Source: Porodaedalea pini
Lineage: Eukaryota > Basidiomycota > Agaricomycetes > Hymenochaetales > Hymenochaetaceae
Assembly (NCBI GenBank): GCA_002794775.1
Contig: NBAY01000078.1
Location: 62,001 to 126,000, forward strand
Direction: 5' to 3'
DNA length: 64,000 bases
In this document: positions 42,772 to 53,565 of the stretch, in pieces
Layout: each line of letters begins with the position of its first letter
Numbering within the stretch: the stretch's first letter is position 1
Notes under the pieces: generated by a model
Database searches by the model: none
The model's input: the letters and a program-made list of their open reading frames with translations, nothing else
Told to the model about the DNA's origin: nothing
Program-made: the position numbers and the translations under genes

Positions 42772-45660
42772 ACATGCCCTCATGGATTTGGGGTGTACAG
42801 GATCATGCATTGACGTGAGGTTCATCGAAAGGTACAGGTTGGAGACCAAGTGCTACATCAGACCCCTCGTGGTGCTCAATGCGGATGGCATGCACAACAA
42901 GGCTGGTTTGATCGAGAGATACGTCGACATCAAGCTGATGATTGGAAGTCACAAGGAAAGGATTGTCCTTGCAGTGACATCCCTAGCATCATCAAACATC
43001 TTCCTTGGCTACGACTGGCTTTGACGCCATAACCCAGAGGTCGACTGTCCAGAAGAGTGCATGATAGAGAAGGAGGCTGTGGAGGAGATGAGGAGGGTGA
43101 GAGAAGTGCGAATGGACAAGGCATCCTGGCCTGCATATCTCAATGACTATGCCGATGTCTTCTCAGAAAATGGATTTGAGAAGCTACCAGAACACCGCCC
43201 CTGGGACCACGTCATTGACCTGAAACCCGACTTCAAGCCTAGCGACTGCAAGATCTATCCGCTGACGCCGACAGAACAGCAGTCACTAAAGGACTTCCTC
43301 AAAGAGAACCTAAAGTCAGGCCACATATGAAAGTCGATCTCACCGATGGCATCACCTTTCTTTTTCATCAAGAAGGCTGACAAGTCCCTATGCCCGATAC
43401 AGGACTACCAGAAGCTTATCGAGGGAACAATCAAGAACAAGTACCCTCTCCCCCTCATCAATGAACTTGTCGACAAGGTCAAGAAGGCAAAGTTCATCAC
43501 CAAACTTGACCTCCGATGGGGATACTACAACATCCAGATCCATGAAGGCGACAAGTGGAAAGCAGCTTTTCGCACGAATATGGGTCTCTTCGAGCTGATG
43601 GTCATGTTCTTTGGTCTTTGCAATGCACCGGTGACATTCCAGGCATTCGTCAACCACATCTTCAAGGGACTGATCTACGATAACTTGATCATTATCTACC
43701 TCGATGACATCCTCATCCTCTCACAAACTCTTGAAGAACATATCAAGACGTCGAGGCACGTCCTTCAGATCTTGTGAGAGAACAGCCTGTACCTGAAGCC
43801 GGAGAAGTGCGAGTTCGATGTCAAGACCGTGAAATACCTTGGTCACATCGTTGGCAATGGCAAGATCAGGGCTGACCCAGCAAAGACAGAGGTGATTGCT
43901 GACTGGCCAGTCCCACAAAACCTCAAACAGCTGCAACAATTCCTCAGCATGGGCAACTGGCTGCAACAGTTCATCAAGGACTACAGCAAAGTAGTCCATC
44001 TGCTGATGTCACTGATGGGCAAGAAGGACTGGGTATGGGAGACCGAACAGCAGGAGGCGTTCGAGGAGTTGAGACGACGTCTCTGCTCACCTCCAGTCCT
44101 GGCCATCGTGAACGATGAGGGCCCTTTCTGCATTGAAGCAGACTTGTCAAACTTTGTGCTTGGAGGTGTGTTGTTGCAGAAGCAGGAAGGCAAGTGGAGG
44201 GTAGTTGCCTACAGGTCAGAAGCGCTCCTGCCAGTGGAATGAAACTATGAGATCTATGACAAGGAGATGCTCACAATCATCTCAGCACTCAAGGAGTGGA
44301 GGCAGTACCTTCTCGGCGCCCATCACAAAATCAAGATCTGGTCCGACCATGCCAACCTCACCTACTTCAGGTCGGCACAAAAAATTGAGCTATTGTCAAG
44401 CTCGCTGGTGGACAGAGCTCGAAGAATTCGACTTCCACCTTGAGCACAAGTTGGGAAAGACGATGGGCAAGGCAGACCTACTGTCGTGCAAGGCAGGCTA
44501 CGATGAGGGCAAGGATGGCAATGATGGAGTTGTTTTCATCAAGGAGAAGTGGCTGAACCGTGGGGTGGTGAGGACATTATGTGATGAGATGTTGGAATGA
44601 GTGGGTGAGGCGCAGAGGGTGCAGGATGAGTCGGAGAGGCCGATGGGGATGACAGAGGTCGACGGTTTGTGGCAAATGAAAGGCAAGGTATATGTTCTGT
44701 CGATGATAAAGGAATCTGTGTTGTGAGAATGTCACAACTTGGTACTGGCTGGGCATCCAGGAGCATCAAAAATGGTGGAACTCGTCTGTCGAGACTTCTG
44801 GTGGATGTCGATGTTCTCCAATGTCCAAGCGTATGTCTGAGGGTGTGATCACTGTAAGCAAACAAAGGCTCTGAGGGCATCAAGGTCAAGGCCACTCCAC
44901 CCAAACATGGTCCCTGAGGGTCCTTGGGAAATTGTTACAGTCGATCTCATCAGAGAGCTCCCAGACTTGAAGGGACATAACACAATCTGCATCTTTGTGG
45001 ACAGGTTCTCAAAGCAGATACACGCAATTCCAATGATGACAAAGCTGTCAGCGGAAAGCATGGCTCAGTTATACTGTGACCACATTTTCTGCCTCCACAG
45101 CCTACTGAAGAAAATTATCCATGACCGTGGCACGCAGTTCGACGCGTCGATGATGAAGGAGCTATACAAACTCCTGCACATCGAAGGCAACCCATCAACG
45201 GCATATCACCTGCAGACAGACGGTCAGATGGAACATGTTAACCAAGAGCTCGAACAGTACCTTAGGCTCTTTGTTAACCATCAGCAATTGGACTGGAAGG
45301 GCTGGCTCCCCCTCACAGAGTTTGCATACAACAACCACAAACACTCAGCGACAAAGATGTCCTCCTTCTACATGAATACAAGATGTCACCCTCTAAGCTT
45401 CGACACGATGTGAACCTCCTCTGCCAACATGTCAGCAGAAGAATTCACAAAGCACATCAAGGAGACTCACCGCATCGCGAAGGACAACCTGGTCAAGGCA
45501 GCTGAGGACATGAAACGCTACCATGACCGGACAGCAGGAACGTCAGTGAAGTACAAGGCAGGAGACAAGGTCTTCCTCAATGGGCAAAACATCCGCATGG
45601 ATTCACCAATGAAGAAGCTTGCAGACAAGTGGTATGGTCCCTTCAACATCATCGACAAGG

Positions 45661-46085
45661 TGTCAGGATTCAAACTTTTCTCTTCTTTTATTTTCCTTTT
45701 TATCTTTTCTTTTCTTTTAATCGCTCCTTTTCATTATAATTAATCATCTTTTTCAGTCATTTCCTACACTCTTTTCACATGACCTTCATTTGTTCCATTC
45801 TGTTTGCTTAGGTAACATTAGGTAATATAGTCTCACAGTCGTCGCTATATAAGGTCTCAGGAATTGCATGAACTCCTTGTTCTGCTTTTCCTCTTACCTC
45901 CGTGATGACCTAGGTGAGACTTGTCCCCCTTGTATTAGTTTAGTCTTGTATTAATCCTCTTACCTCTGTGATGACCTAGCCTGAGTATAGCGTGCCCCGA
46001 GTCCCTGCTCGAGTACAGCACGTCCCAGATGACAGTCAGCTGAGGCCTGCCCAGTCCAAGTCATCTCCTGGACTCCCACCTAACA
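45661..46085 (+). repeat. Gypsy LTR abutting truncated A pol
   Basis: 425 bp, TGTCAG...CTAACA, same family. It directly follows A pol at a point about 200 codons before the expected end, and its flanks (CAAGG and GAGAT) are not duplicated. It cannot be a simple 3' LTR of A or a simple solo LTR; a deletion or LTR-LTR recombination is likely. Confidence 0.75.
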
Positions 46086-46620
46086 GAGATGAGAGAGCAG
46101 GTCAGGCACTACAACATCACTCCATGATGATCAGCTGCGTGATGTGCACAGGCCAATCGCTGACTCACCTTCACATCCATTCACACAGACTCAGCCAAGT
46201 CTTGCACTGCTTTCTCTGCTTCAGTTTAGTATAAATTCACAGTAGTTTGTAGAGAGAGAAAAAGGGAGATATGAGACAAGTACAGAGATAGACAGTCCCC
46301 TCTCCACCTCTAGACCGCAATCTACTACATGCATTACTATGCACTACTCGCCCGACTCTCATTCTGAAAACAGTATACACCAACTCTGTCACCAACTCTC
46401 AGAACTCTGTCACCCAATCATCGAACACCCTTGGCCGCTGCCACAAGTGCCGATTCTACCTACACGAGTCTTGGTCCAACCAGAATCCTGCAGGTATCCA
46501 TATCACCAAGTCTTCATATCTTGAACCTCGCTCTACTTAGGTTGTCCCTCTCAGTATACCAAGTCACCGCAGTCCCCCTTGGGTCGATCACAAGCTGTAG
46601 TCCAAATCGCCCTTTGGATT
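46086..46620 (+). repeat. Dispersed repeat, copy 2
   Basis: Same-orientation relative of 1525-2072, roughly nine bases in ten identical by eye. It lies between the LTR at 45661-46085 and the inverted right end of T. Confidence 0.7.
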
Positions 46621-46639
46621 AGAAGAGTCTGCACCCCTA

Positions 46640-47866
46640 CAACATCCATCAGCGCTTGCACACTACACCTCACCTGTACATCCAGATAGTCCAACAGCCT
46701 TGGCCGGCCAGTCCTCTTTCCATCTCTCTCGATGCCCCCAGTAGCCTCCCAGTCTTTTATGATCCGATAGATTGTTCAATGATTGATGTCCATCAATGCA
46801 GAAAGATGGTCCATGGTGAACTCATCGGATTGGTGCAGCTTGAAGAGAATGGATTGCACATCATTCGAGAGGGCCTTGCCACATGTCATTGTGGTGGGAG
46901 AGAAGGGTGTTTTCCTGGTGAATGTGTTCACGTGCCAACCCCTAATCTGCATATACTGCTGACCATTGTAGCACACCAACCTCTCTTCAGCAAAGCCATC
47001 TGCTCTTCTGTCTAGACTGTGGGCAACAATGGTTATGCCTTGCTCTTGACCAAGAAGAGGCTGCCAGCTGTTGCTGTTCTGGATCTGAAAGGACGTCTTC
47101 GAGTCTGTTTGCATGAACATACACTTGTGTATCTACTAGTGGTTCTGCATGGTGGATACGCTCACCTGGTATGCCAGTGAGATATCTGTGGCCATCTCTT
47201 CTTGAGATGGAGTAGTACTTATGAAGCAACACATTGTTCCTAACTTCTATACTTCAGATGTGCAGGTGGTGCATGGTGCTACAGTGTGCAGGTCGAAAAT
47301 AAATTACCACTACAGTGTCAAATCAAGGTGGAGGGGCCCCCAAATAACCCAGGCTGTAGTAGATAGGATTGTCTATATAGTGCAAGAAGTTTTGTATTTT
47401 TACCTGTCAAATTGGTAGAGCTGTATGAAATGGACTGTCCAAACCTGGGTGAGAGCAAGAGTCTGAAGAACAGAAACATCCCCATTACACCACGAATGGT
47501 GCACAGAATGACACCAAACTTATGCATGGGATTGCCATACATGTGAATCTAATTTACAGGTGGAGAAAAAAAAATTATGGGATGAGAGGAAAGGGATATG
47601 ATTTTTGCATATAGTGAGGGTGAGGTGTTGAAACAGGGCTGGTCGACATTGTTTGACTTAGTTTGACAAACATATTCATCTAACCTCAGATATTTTTACA
47701 GATTCGGATTTGGATGAGCAAGTACATTTTTTTGAGTGCTTAATGAACATGTATTATGAGGAATTGACACAGTAAATCGTCATTTACTCAAATTTCTGCA
47801 GTTGTGCCGCAAGACATGTCAAAACCACATGAATTTGATGTGTGACAATACTTCTGAAAAGGGCAG
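46640..47866 (-). repeat. T right inverted arm with transposase fragment
   Basis: Inverted copy of 23918-25144. On the minus strand it carries the Tc1 end and the first part of the broken transposase (through GRPRLLDYLDVQ), then is truncated. Frames at 47015-46656 and 47542-47318 are mirror images of frames in the left arm. Confidence 0.88.
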
Positions 47867-48380
47867 TAATCAAACAGCTTGCTATTTGCACTTGACAATG
47901 GGTAGTCTGCAATAGCAAGCTCAGATGTCAATATAATTGACTTTCATTCTTTATAATGTCTACAAGCTATATACAGAACTTAAAATAGCAGATGCACACT
48001 CAGCATGCAACCTATATTTATATATGCATCTATGAAGCCATTAGAAGTATGCAGCTGAAGAAGAAAATAAAAAAATAAAAGGGAAGGGGGGGATGATTTT
48101 CTGGATGTGCCCAAAAGTCCCCCAGACAGTCAGTGACAGTGACATATCTGGGTACACCCAGGGAATGCCCACCTAGGAACATTGGGGAGGCCCAGTTGGG
48201 AGTGCCCTAGAAGCTGGGTAGGCCCAATTTTCCCACAGTAATAACAATTGGGTATACCCAGCTCACACCCACTGGGCACACCCAGAAAATTGGGTACACC
48301 CAAACCTGACCCCTAATAGGCTAATTATCTGTGTGTAAGAATTAGCCTAATAGGTCTACTTTTAGTGGTAGCCTGAAGTG
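47867..48380 (-). repeat. E right arm, outer part with terminal repeat
   Basis: Inverted copy of 3798-4311 with a few substitutions. It includes the subterminal TGGGTRTRCCCA cluster (about 48120-48315) and ends CCTGAAGTG before AACAGTC. Confidence 0.88.
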
Positions 48381-48450
48381 AACAGTCCTTGACCTTTCAG
48401 ACTCTAGATTTCAGTACGATAATTGGGCATCAGTAAATGAGAATATGCTG
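48381..48450 (-). pseudogene. BTB/POZ gene, 5' fragment of the interrupted exon
   Basis: Read on the minus strand, KVKDC here joins across E to LFNINWKPFETHSEVF at 3790-3779 plus 2705 and beyond, matching the BTB consensus (V-x-D-x-LFxV...PFExxSEVFxxMF). An AG just upstream of GTCAAGGAC could be the splice acceptor; further upstream, FSFTDAQL resembles the usual F-x-DG/A-x-I of BTB proteins but in a shifted frame. More 5' exons were not found with confidence. Confidence 0.5.
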
Positions 48451-48889
48451 ATGAGGAATACAATGTTTGAGAGACAAAATGAGTTGTCTCTTGTGTAAGT
48501 TTGTGCTTTAGCCATTCGCATAGAGCAGCAAAGCATGGGAAGATGGATGAAAGGAGGCAGGGGTAGATTATGAGTCGCAAGTCACTAACATGAGGCGTAC
48601 CAGTCAGTTATTTTTGACCTGTATTGATCCGTACGAAGCACGGCATACGTATGCACATCAATATATGCACTGGTTCCTCAGCTTAAGGTCTCTCTTCCAA
48701 GCAGCTTTGTGTCAAGTGCAAGTAACACTATCTTTGAATTGCCATGCTAGTGAGCTTTATTGCTTGTATTCAAGAGAAGGCCAGCAGATTGTACAGATAC
48801 GTCCAGACCACTGAATCAGGCTGCCATATTTGATTAGCATGAAGCTGTAGAGAACGAGCCAATATTCTGATTGCTGCTGGAATGTGTTT
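48451..48889. other. Upstream of the BTB gene, nothing recognised
   Basis: Only short frames (for example 48590-48814 plus) without motifs. It probably includes the original 5' region of the BTB gene. Confidence 0.4.
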
Positions 48890-49192
48890 TCACAAGACTC
48901 GTCTTGGTCTGCATTCCTGCACTGTACTGAAAGGGGATTTACGACAGCATAAGGGTAAATAGTATTCCTTACCTTTTTTTTGTAATTCTTTTGTCAAGTC
49001 CAATGACCTGGTCGGCTCGCAGCACGAGACCAGTTTCACTAGCATGTTAGGGAAGTAGAAGTGGAAGCTGGTAATGCAGGCGATAGCAGGGAGCTTGGCA
49101 AGCATTATTGAAGCTGTAAGTGAAATTCTCTTACTTTTTGAGTGTAGGTGGTGTTGTGAGATGACTTTCGCTGGTTTTTCCGCTCCTTCCAT
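48890..49192 (-). other. Short paralogous segment, unknown (copy 1)
   Basis: Minus-strand frame with KLPAIACITSFHFYFPNMLV and SLDLTKELQKK. It resembles the decayed minus-strand segment at 53100-53291 (IPAINCVISLFF...LNVLMKLLS...SLDLMQYLRK). The shared residues suggest a real, small, hydrophobic coding segment, but no family is recognised and exon limits are unclear. Confidence 0.3.
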
Positions 49193-49276
49193 TCAATTAT
49201 CCAAAGATCAGATATTAGGTCAATCTGCGGATGTCCCACAGGCACGGACTTATGCTCATATTCATAGAGGGCACTA

Positions 49277-50071
49277 GTGTCTGGCATTGGACTACGGCGC
49301 GCAAAGCCCAGACTGTTTCACTGTACGTCTTTTTTCTCTTTCATTTCATACCCAACCCATGTTGTCCATTTCACCCTGCTCAGATCTTCACCGCCTTTGC
49401 GTGAAGGGGTACGATGAGGTTACCGTGCTGGACCTAGATATCTATCATGTGCGTGTGCCCTTGCACGTGACATTGGTTGTTCCGTTTTTCTTCTCGGAGT
49501 CTAAAGGCAGTCACGAACGACTCGAACTTCCAATCCGCCAACATAAACAAATCACATTTTCTCAGAGACCACACGCATCCACACACCTAATCGTATCCTA
49601 CCTTGAAGTGAGTTTAGATATTGGTTTTTTTCTTTGTGATGCTTGACCTGGCAGATGCGCAAAGGGGCGGGCATCACCTTCTCCAACAACCAGCTCCGCG
49701 ATCTGGCCTCCAAGATTGCTGGCAAACCATTCACTCAAAATATCTCCGCCTTAAGCCGCTTACGTCGTACACTTGAAAGGAATGGTGTCGGCCTACTCTT
49801 CCATCACATCTTTCTCCCTGACGGCATGGACGATGACAAGGAGGAGGACGATAAGCGCCGCTGGATGCTCGTCTTACGCGTCAAAGCTCTTGAGCCTGGA
49901 GAGACGGTCTACAAGTTTTCCGATATCCCGTTCGATCAGACGGACGAGACGGTCGCGAAGGGCCTCAGATGGCTGGTGGGATTCGGTTATCCAGAGGACG
50001 ATGTGAAGGGTCGCTGGGCGACGTTCTCGTCGTGGAGCTTTAGGGAATCTGTGTTTACGACTTTTAACTAG
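49277..50071 (+). CDS. Unknown protein family X, copy 1
   Basis: Reconstructed from three exons: about 49277-49322, 49384-49607 and 49655-50071, with introns of 61 and 47 nt (GTACGT...CTCAG, GTGAGT...GGCAG). Exon 2 reads CVKGYDEVTVLDLDIYHVRV then VPFFFSESKGSHERLELPI and ends STHLIVSYLE; exon 3 starts MRKGAGITFSNNQLRDLASK and ends SSWSFRESVFTTFN. The C-terminal half has an acidic DGMDDDKEEDDKRRW stretch and PGETVYKFSDIPFDQTDETV. Not recognised; no signal peptide or membrane segment is seen. The 5' end is uncertain, as no good ATG was found upstream of exon 1. Related copies at 51871-52287 and 62000-61590. Confidence 0.55.
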
Positions 50072-50417
50072 TGATTTTCATATGCTTTCACAGAACTTCG
50101 TACCATGCTTCTCGAAGTGTGGCTATGCAGGGGCTCTGGGGATGAGCTGCAATGTAGAGATTATTAGCTGCTATTAGCTGTGAGCAATTGGCGGAAGTCA
50201 ACTAAAGATTGGACGTGCATGTACACCGTAACACTACGCCTTGGCTTTCGCGAATAACTTATCACTTAGCAAATACAATGTCGCCTGTCTAGTCCAATAT
50301 GAGTCAAAAGCGAGCGACGAAGCAAATGTTGAGATTACACGCTTGATTTCCATCACCCAAGCACATGTAGAATACTAACATCGAGATAGTTGACTGTGCT
50401 GTACAACATATATAAAA

Positions 50418-51153
50418 CTACTCGTACGGGCCCACAAAGTTGTTTGTCATCCACCCAGCATTCGAATCTCCCCAGTACTTCCTAGCAATGCTGAACAGCG
50501 CCTGCTTGAACGCAACACCGTGGGTAGCACCCAAATCAAAACTGACATCACGTTCTATGTCCGAATTGGGTTGCGTAGTATCGATGTGATAAGCGTAGCA
50601 ATGATTCCCGACAATCAAGAAACCCCACAGAATCCCAACTCTCCAGCGCTCGTTTCTCGCGCGCTCAAGATACCGCATAAGTTGATCTTCCGCACGATAT
50701 CGATCCTCGCCTTCGCGCTTCAGCTCCACAATGCATAAAATCCAGTCGTTGAAGAGCTGCTCGTGCGCGCGGACAACGACGAAATCCGGAAAAATCGGTA
50801 CGTCTGTCCCAGCAGTTCCACCGGACGTATTAACTTCGTCAGGTCCGAGCTGGAGTGATTCAATAGTCGCCCAGAGTAGCGCCTGCGGTTTGACCATAAA
50901 TTTTCTTGACAGTGGAAACTGGGTCGAGAGAAGTGCATTCATGACTCCATAAAGCGAGTATTCGAAAGGTGCGTGATGGACTGGGTTGAACTGGCTGACG
51001 AGACGCTGTTGCAGCCAGTCTTCGATGGGCAGGTGCCCATTCACCGGCTGCAAACAAGATATGAATGCATTAGCTTGTATAAAACTTTGATTTTCATGAT
51101 TAACAAACCTGAGGGGGTGTGACAGGAAGGGCGACAGGCTGCGGAACGTCCAT
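50418..51153 (-). CDS. PD-(D/E)XK nuclease-like protein
   Basis: Two exons: 51153-51109 (MDVPQPVALPVTPPQ) and 51047-50418, joined over a 61-nt intron (GTTTGT...TTGCAG); 224 residues. The core has FPDFVVV, then about 18 residues later ILCIVELKREGEDRYRAEDQ, the D-x(n)-E-x-K pattern of the PD-(D/E)XK nuclease fold, followed by a Gln-containing helix (AEDQLMRYLERA). Such small stand-alone nuclease-fold proteins are common and often orphan in basidiomycetes; the substrate and role are unknown. Located between the two near-identical copies of family X. ATG at 51153 is chosen because it gives an open first exon with a good donor. The catalytic assignment is by motif only. Confidence 0.62.
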
Positions 51154-51854
51154 GGGCAGGTTGCAATGAAAAGAAGTATGTGCTCAAGTGTGGTCTGAAA
51201 GCGAACGACTTCCGATGACCGTCATCGTCTGAACTTGAAGATTCATTTATAAGTTTTCGGCATAAATCTGAGATGAGTTAGAGATGAGTGCAATAGGACA
51301 ATAGGCTTGCTTGTCACTCAGCTCCGTCCTCATGCGATATCACGACCCATATGATGGTGCTAGAGATTGGTGGATTGAAAAGACGTCTTGAATGATTCGA
51401 ACCAGCACTTCTTCGATAGCACATACTATTGTCCGTAGTCCCATCCGACGTCTATAGCATCACGGCGGAGATAGGCATCACTTGAAAGGGCTTCACCGGA
51501 GTCATTTCGAGGTAGCATGATGTCTGTAGAAACCCATACCATGGCGCCATTATTCTCTACATGGGGATATAGGACGAAAAAGCCCTCAATAAGGGATAGT
51601 TTCAGAGCAGATGACTGCGCGTGATATCTGGAGACAAAAGAAAGCAGATATCTGTTCAGGGTGAGTCACGGCGAGGAGGTGTTCTCGGCGACTGTAGTCT
51701 TGCACGTGACTCTGTTCTGTTTTCGTTCTTAAGCGGTCACAAACTCTTGACACCACAAAACTTCAAAAGCATCCCATCCTCTCAGAGACCTCAGACATAC
51801 ACGTGTCCTGCCTTGAAGTGGGTTTACATATTGGTTTTTTCTCATACTGTTCTG
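51154..51854. other. Intergenic; decayed 5' exon of family X copy 2
   Basis: The stretch 51690-51825 aligns loosely with exon 2 of copy 1 (for example LHVTLF, then stops) but has in-frame stops, so the 5' part of copy 2 is degenerate. The rest shows nothing recognisable. Confidence 0.45.
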
Positions 51855-51870
51855 ATGCTTGACCTGACAG

Positions 51871-52287
51871 ATGCGCAAAGGGGCGGGCATCACCTTCTCC
51901 AACAACCAGCTCCGCGATCTGGCCTCCAAGATTGCTGGCAAACCATTCACTCAAAATATCTCCGCCTTAAGCCGCTTACATCGTACACTTGAAAGGAATG
52001 GTGTTGGTCTACTCTTTAGTCACATCTTTCTCCCTGACGGCATGGACGATGACAAGGAGGAGGACGATAAGCGCCGCTGGATGCTCGTCTTACGCGTCAA
52101 AGCTCTTGAGCCTGGAGAGACGGTCTACAAGTTTTCCGATATCCCGTTCGATCAGACGGACGAGACGGTCGCGAAGGGCCTCAGATGGCTGGTGGGATTC
52201 GGTTATCCAGAGGACGATGTGAAGGGTCGCTGGGCGACGTTCTCGTCGTGGAGCTTTAGGGAATCTGTGTTTACGACTTTTAACTAG
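51871..52287 (+). pseudogene. Unknown protein family X, copy 2 (3' exon intact)
   Basis: The 138-codon last exon is almost identical to 49655-50071 (two amino-acid changes: R to H and H to S), including the acceptor CAG before ATGCGC. The upstream exon is decayed. The near-identity runs on through the 3' flank to about 52584. It could still be translated from the internal ATG as a 138-residue protein, but that is unproven. Confidence 0.5.
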
Positions 52288-52584
52288 TGATTTTCATATG
52301 CTTTCACAGAACTTCGTACCATGCTTCTCGAAGTGTGGCTATGCAGGGGCTCTGGGATGAGCTGCAATGTAGAGATTATTAGCTGCTATTAGCTGTGAGC
52401 AATTGGCGGAAGTCAACTAAAGGTTGGACGTGCATGTACACCGTAACACTACGCCTTGGCTTTCGCGAATAACTTATCACTTAGCAAATACAATGTCGCC
52501 TGTCTAGTCCAATATGAGTCAAAAGCGAGCGACGAAGCGAATGTTGAGATGACATGAGATTACACGCGTGATTTCCGTCACCCA

Positions 52585-53565
52585 AAGTACTTGACGACAT
52601 AGCTATTAATATTGCCTTTCATCCTATCTATTTTTTAACAATCTTTTTGCAATAATCAAAGATGGTGACCTCCAGAAGCTTCCCGTTCCGGTTCTTTGAA
52701 GTGAATTGCCTCTCCGTCCGACTCAGTTTCGTCAGTTATGTTGGTGGCGACGCTGGAATCTGAGCCAAAGGGCTTGAAAGGATCGTAGGCCTATATTACT
52801 TCTATATCAATAAATTCGCCTAGACAGAGCAAGGAAATTAGCAGCTGCAGATACAGTACAGTAATCAAAATAACATGCGCTCGATGGTCGGCCGGCCTTC
52901 ACACAGAATTTTTGACACGTTTAGGTGTTTAGACTCGTAGACTCAACGCAATTTAGCACGAGGTGGGCAGCAAACACAGCTCGAATCCCTCTGGAATAAA
53001 TGCTATCCACGAGAATTCTTCCTAACACCGCAAGATCTCCAAGTGACGTACTTCAAGTTTATCAAGAATCATTGTCAAGCTTGCCACATTAGATTCTGCT
53101 CACGTGGTAGATACCTTTGACTGGAACAGTCTTTTCGTAGGTACTGCATCAAGTCCAGCGATCCAATCAGCTCGCGGTATGAGAGCAGCTTCATGAGCAC
53201 GTTGAGGGATCAGAAGAAGAGGCTGATGACGCAGTTGATTGCGGGAATCTTGGTGAGAGTACAAAATAGTCGCTGAGGAGAGTTGAATCACCCAGTCATA
53301 GATTTCTGACCAAATTCTAGCTCCTTAAAAGACCGCTTTTCAAATTCCAGTCAAATCTAACAAGACCCGATAATTGACGATCCCACCACAATCCATTCCA
53401 AGCCAGCTAATTTCTGCACGCTCAAAGAATTCTACCACCTTCAAAAATGTTCTGGCCTGGTGGGTGCCCCTACAGGTGGAAGAGAATCAGCATCAGCAAG
53501 CGTCTAGAACGAAGGGAAAGGGAACACGTACGTAGTTGTCAACATAGCTGAGATGCGGTGAAGGC
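52585..53565. other. Intergenic with a decayed paralogous segment
   Basis: 53291-53100 on the minus strand is related to 49192-48890 but has a stop in its centre. No other feature is recognised. Confidence 0.4.

Larger units (their letters stand above)
26012..45660 (+). mobile_element. Gypsy A: old chromovirus-type element with three nested insertions
   Basis: Has a 5' LTR (26012-26370), leader (26371-26661 and 32914-33453), gag (33454-34100 and 40352-40788) and pol (about 40789-41041 and 42777-45660). It is interrupted by gypsy B (26662-32913, duplication CTCAC), gypsy C (34101-40351, duplication ATCTG) and D (41042-42771, duplication ACATG). Pol breaks off in the integrase C-terminal region, before the chromodomain, where it abuts another LTR. 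Many stops and CpG-to-TpG/CpA changes relative to C show it is dead and old. Confidence 0.85.
40789..45660 (+). pseudogene. Gypsy A pol, split by D and truncated
   Basis: Starts after the A gag stop with YEQLFMRGTGGCQLDLLLN, is cut by D at 41042-42771, resumes with LMDLGCTGSCIDVRF (protease; the catalytic DSG reads DLG), and continues through RT (YLDDILILSQ near 43700), RNase H (CIEADLSNFVLGG) and integrase (HDRGTQFDASMMKEL near 45120-45165). About ten in-frame stops are present, for example near 43022, 43327, 43777, 44240, 44600 and 45413. Coding sequence ends at FNIIDKV, so the chromodomain is missing. Confidence 0.88.
23918..47866. mobile_element. Tc1-ended composite block T (23.95 kb) inserted in E
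   Basis: Begins CTGCCCTTTTCAG, ends CTGAAAAGGGCAG, and is flanked by TA on both sides (23916-23917, 47867-47868). The left arm of E at 4310-4311 has a single TA at the same place, so the whole block is an insertion at a TA, as expected for Tc1/mariner elements. Its two ends are 1,227-bp inverted repeats (23918-25144 and 46640-47866). Between them are a broken transposase, nested gypsy elements A, B, C, the insertion D, an extra LTR and a dispersed repeat. Without A and its nested insertions, T would be about 3.9 kb. Confidence 0.85.
3798..48380. mobile_element. Giant inverted-arm DNA element E (44.6 kb with nested insertions)
   Basis: Outer ends are CACTTCAGG...CCTGAAGTG, flanked by the same 7-mer AACAGTC at 3791-3797 and 48381-48387. 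Left arm 3798-10775 is repeated in inverted orientation at 17452-23917 plus 47867-48380 (about 6,978 bp); positions in the two inner arm parts add to 28227, and in the outer part to 52178. The 6,676-bp centre is 10776-17451. Without the 23.95-kb block T the element would be about 20.6 kb. Flanking BTB coding sequence is contiguous across it, so this is a true insertion. No transposase that would act on these ends was recognised. Long terminal inverted repeats, a 7-bp duplication and subterminal motif arrays resemble cut-and-paste DNA transposons (hAT, KDZ and Dada-type families have 6-8 bp duplications), but I cannot assign a superfamily. Confidence 0.82.
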
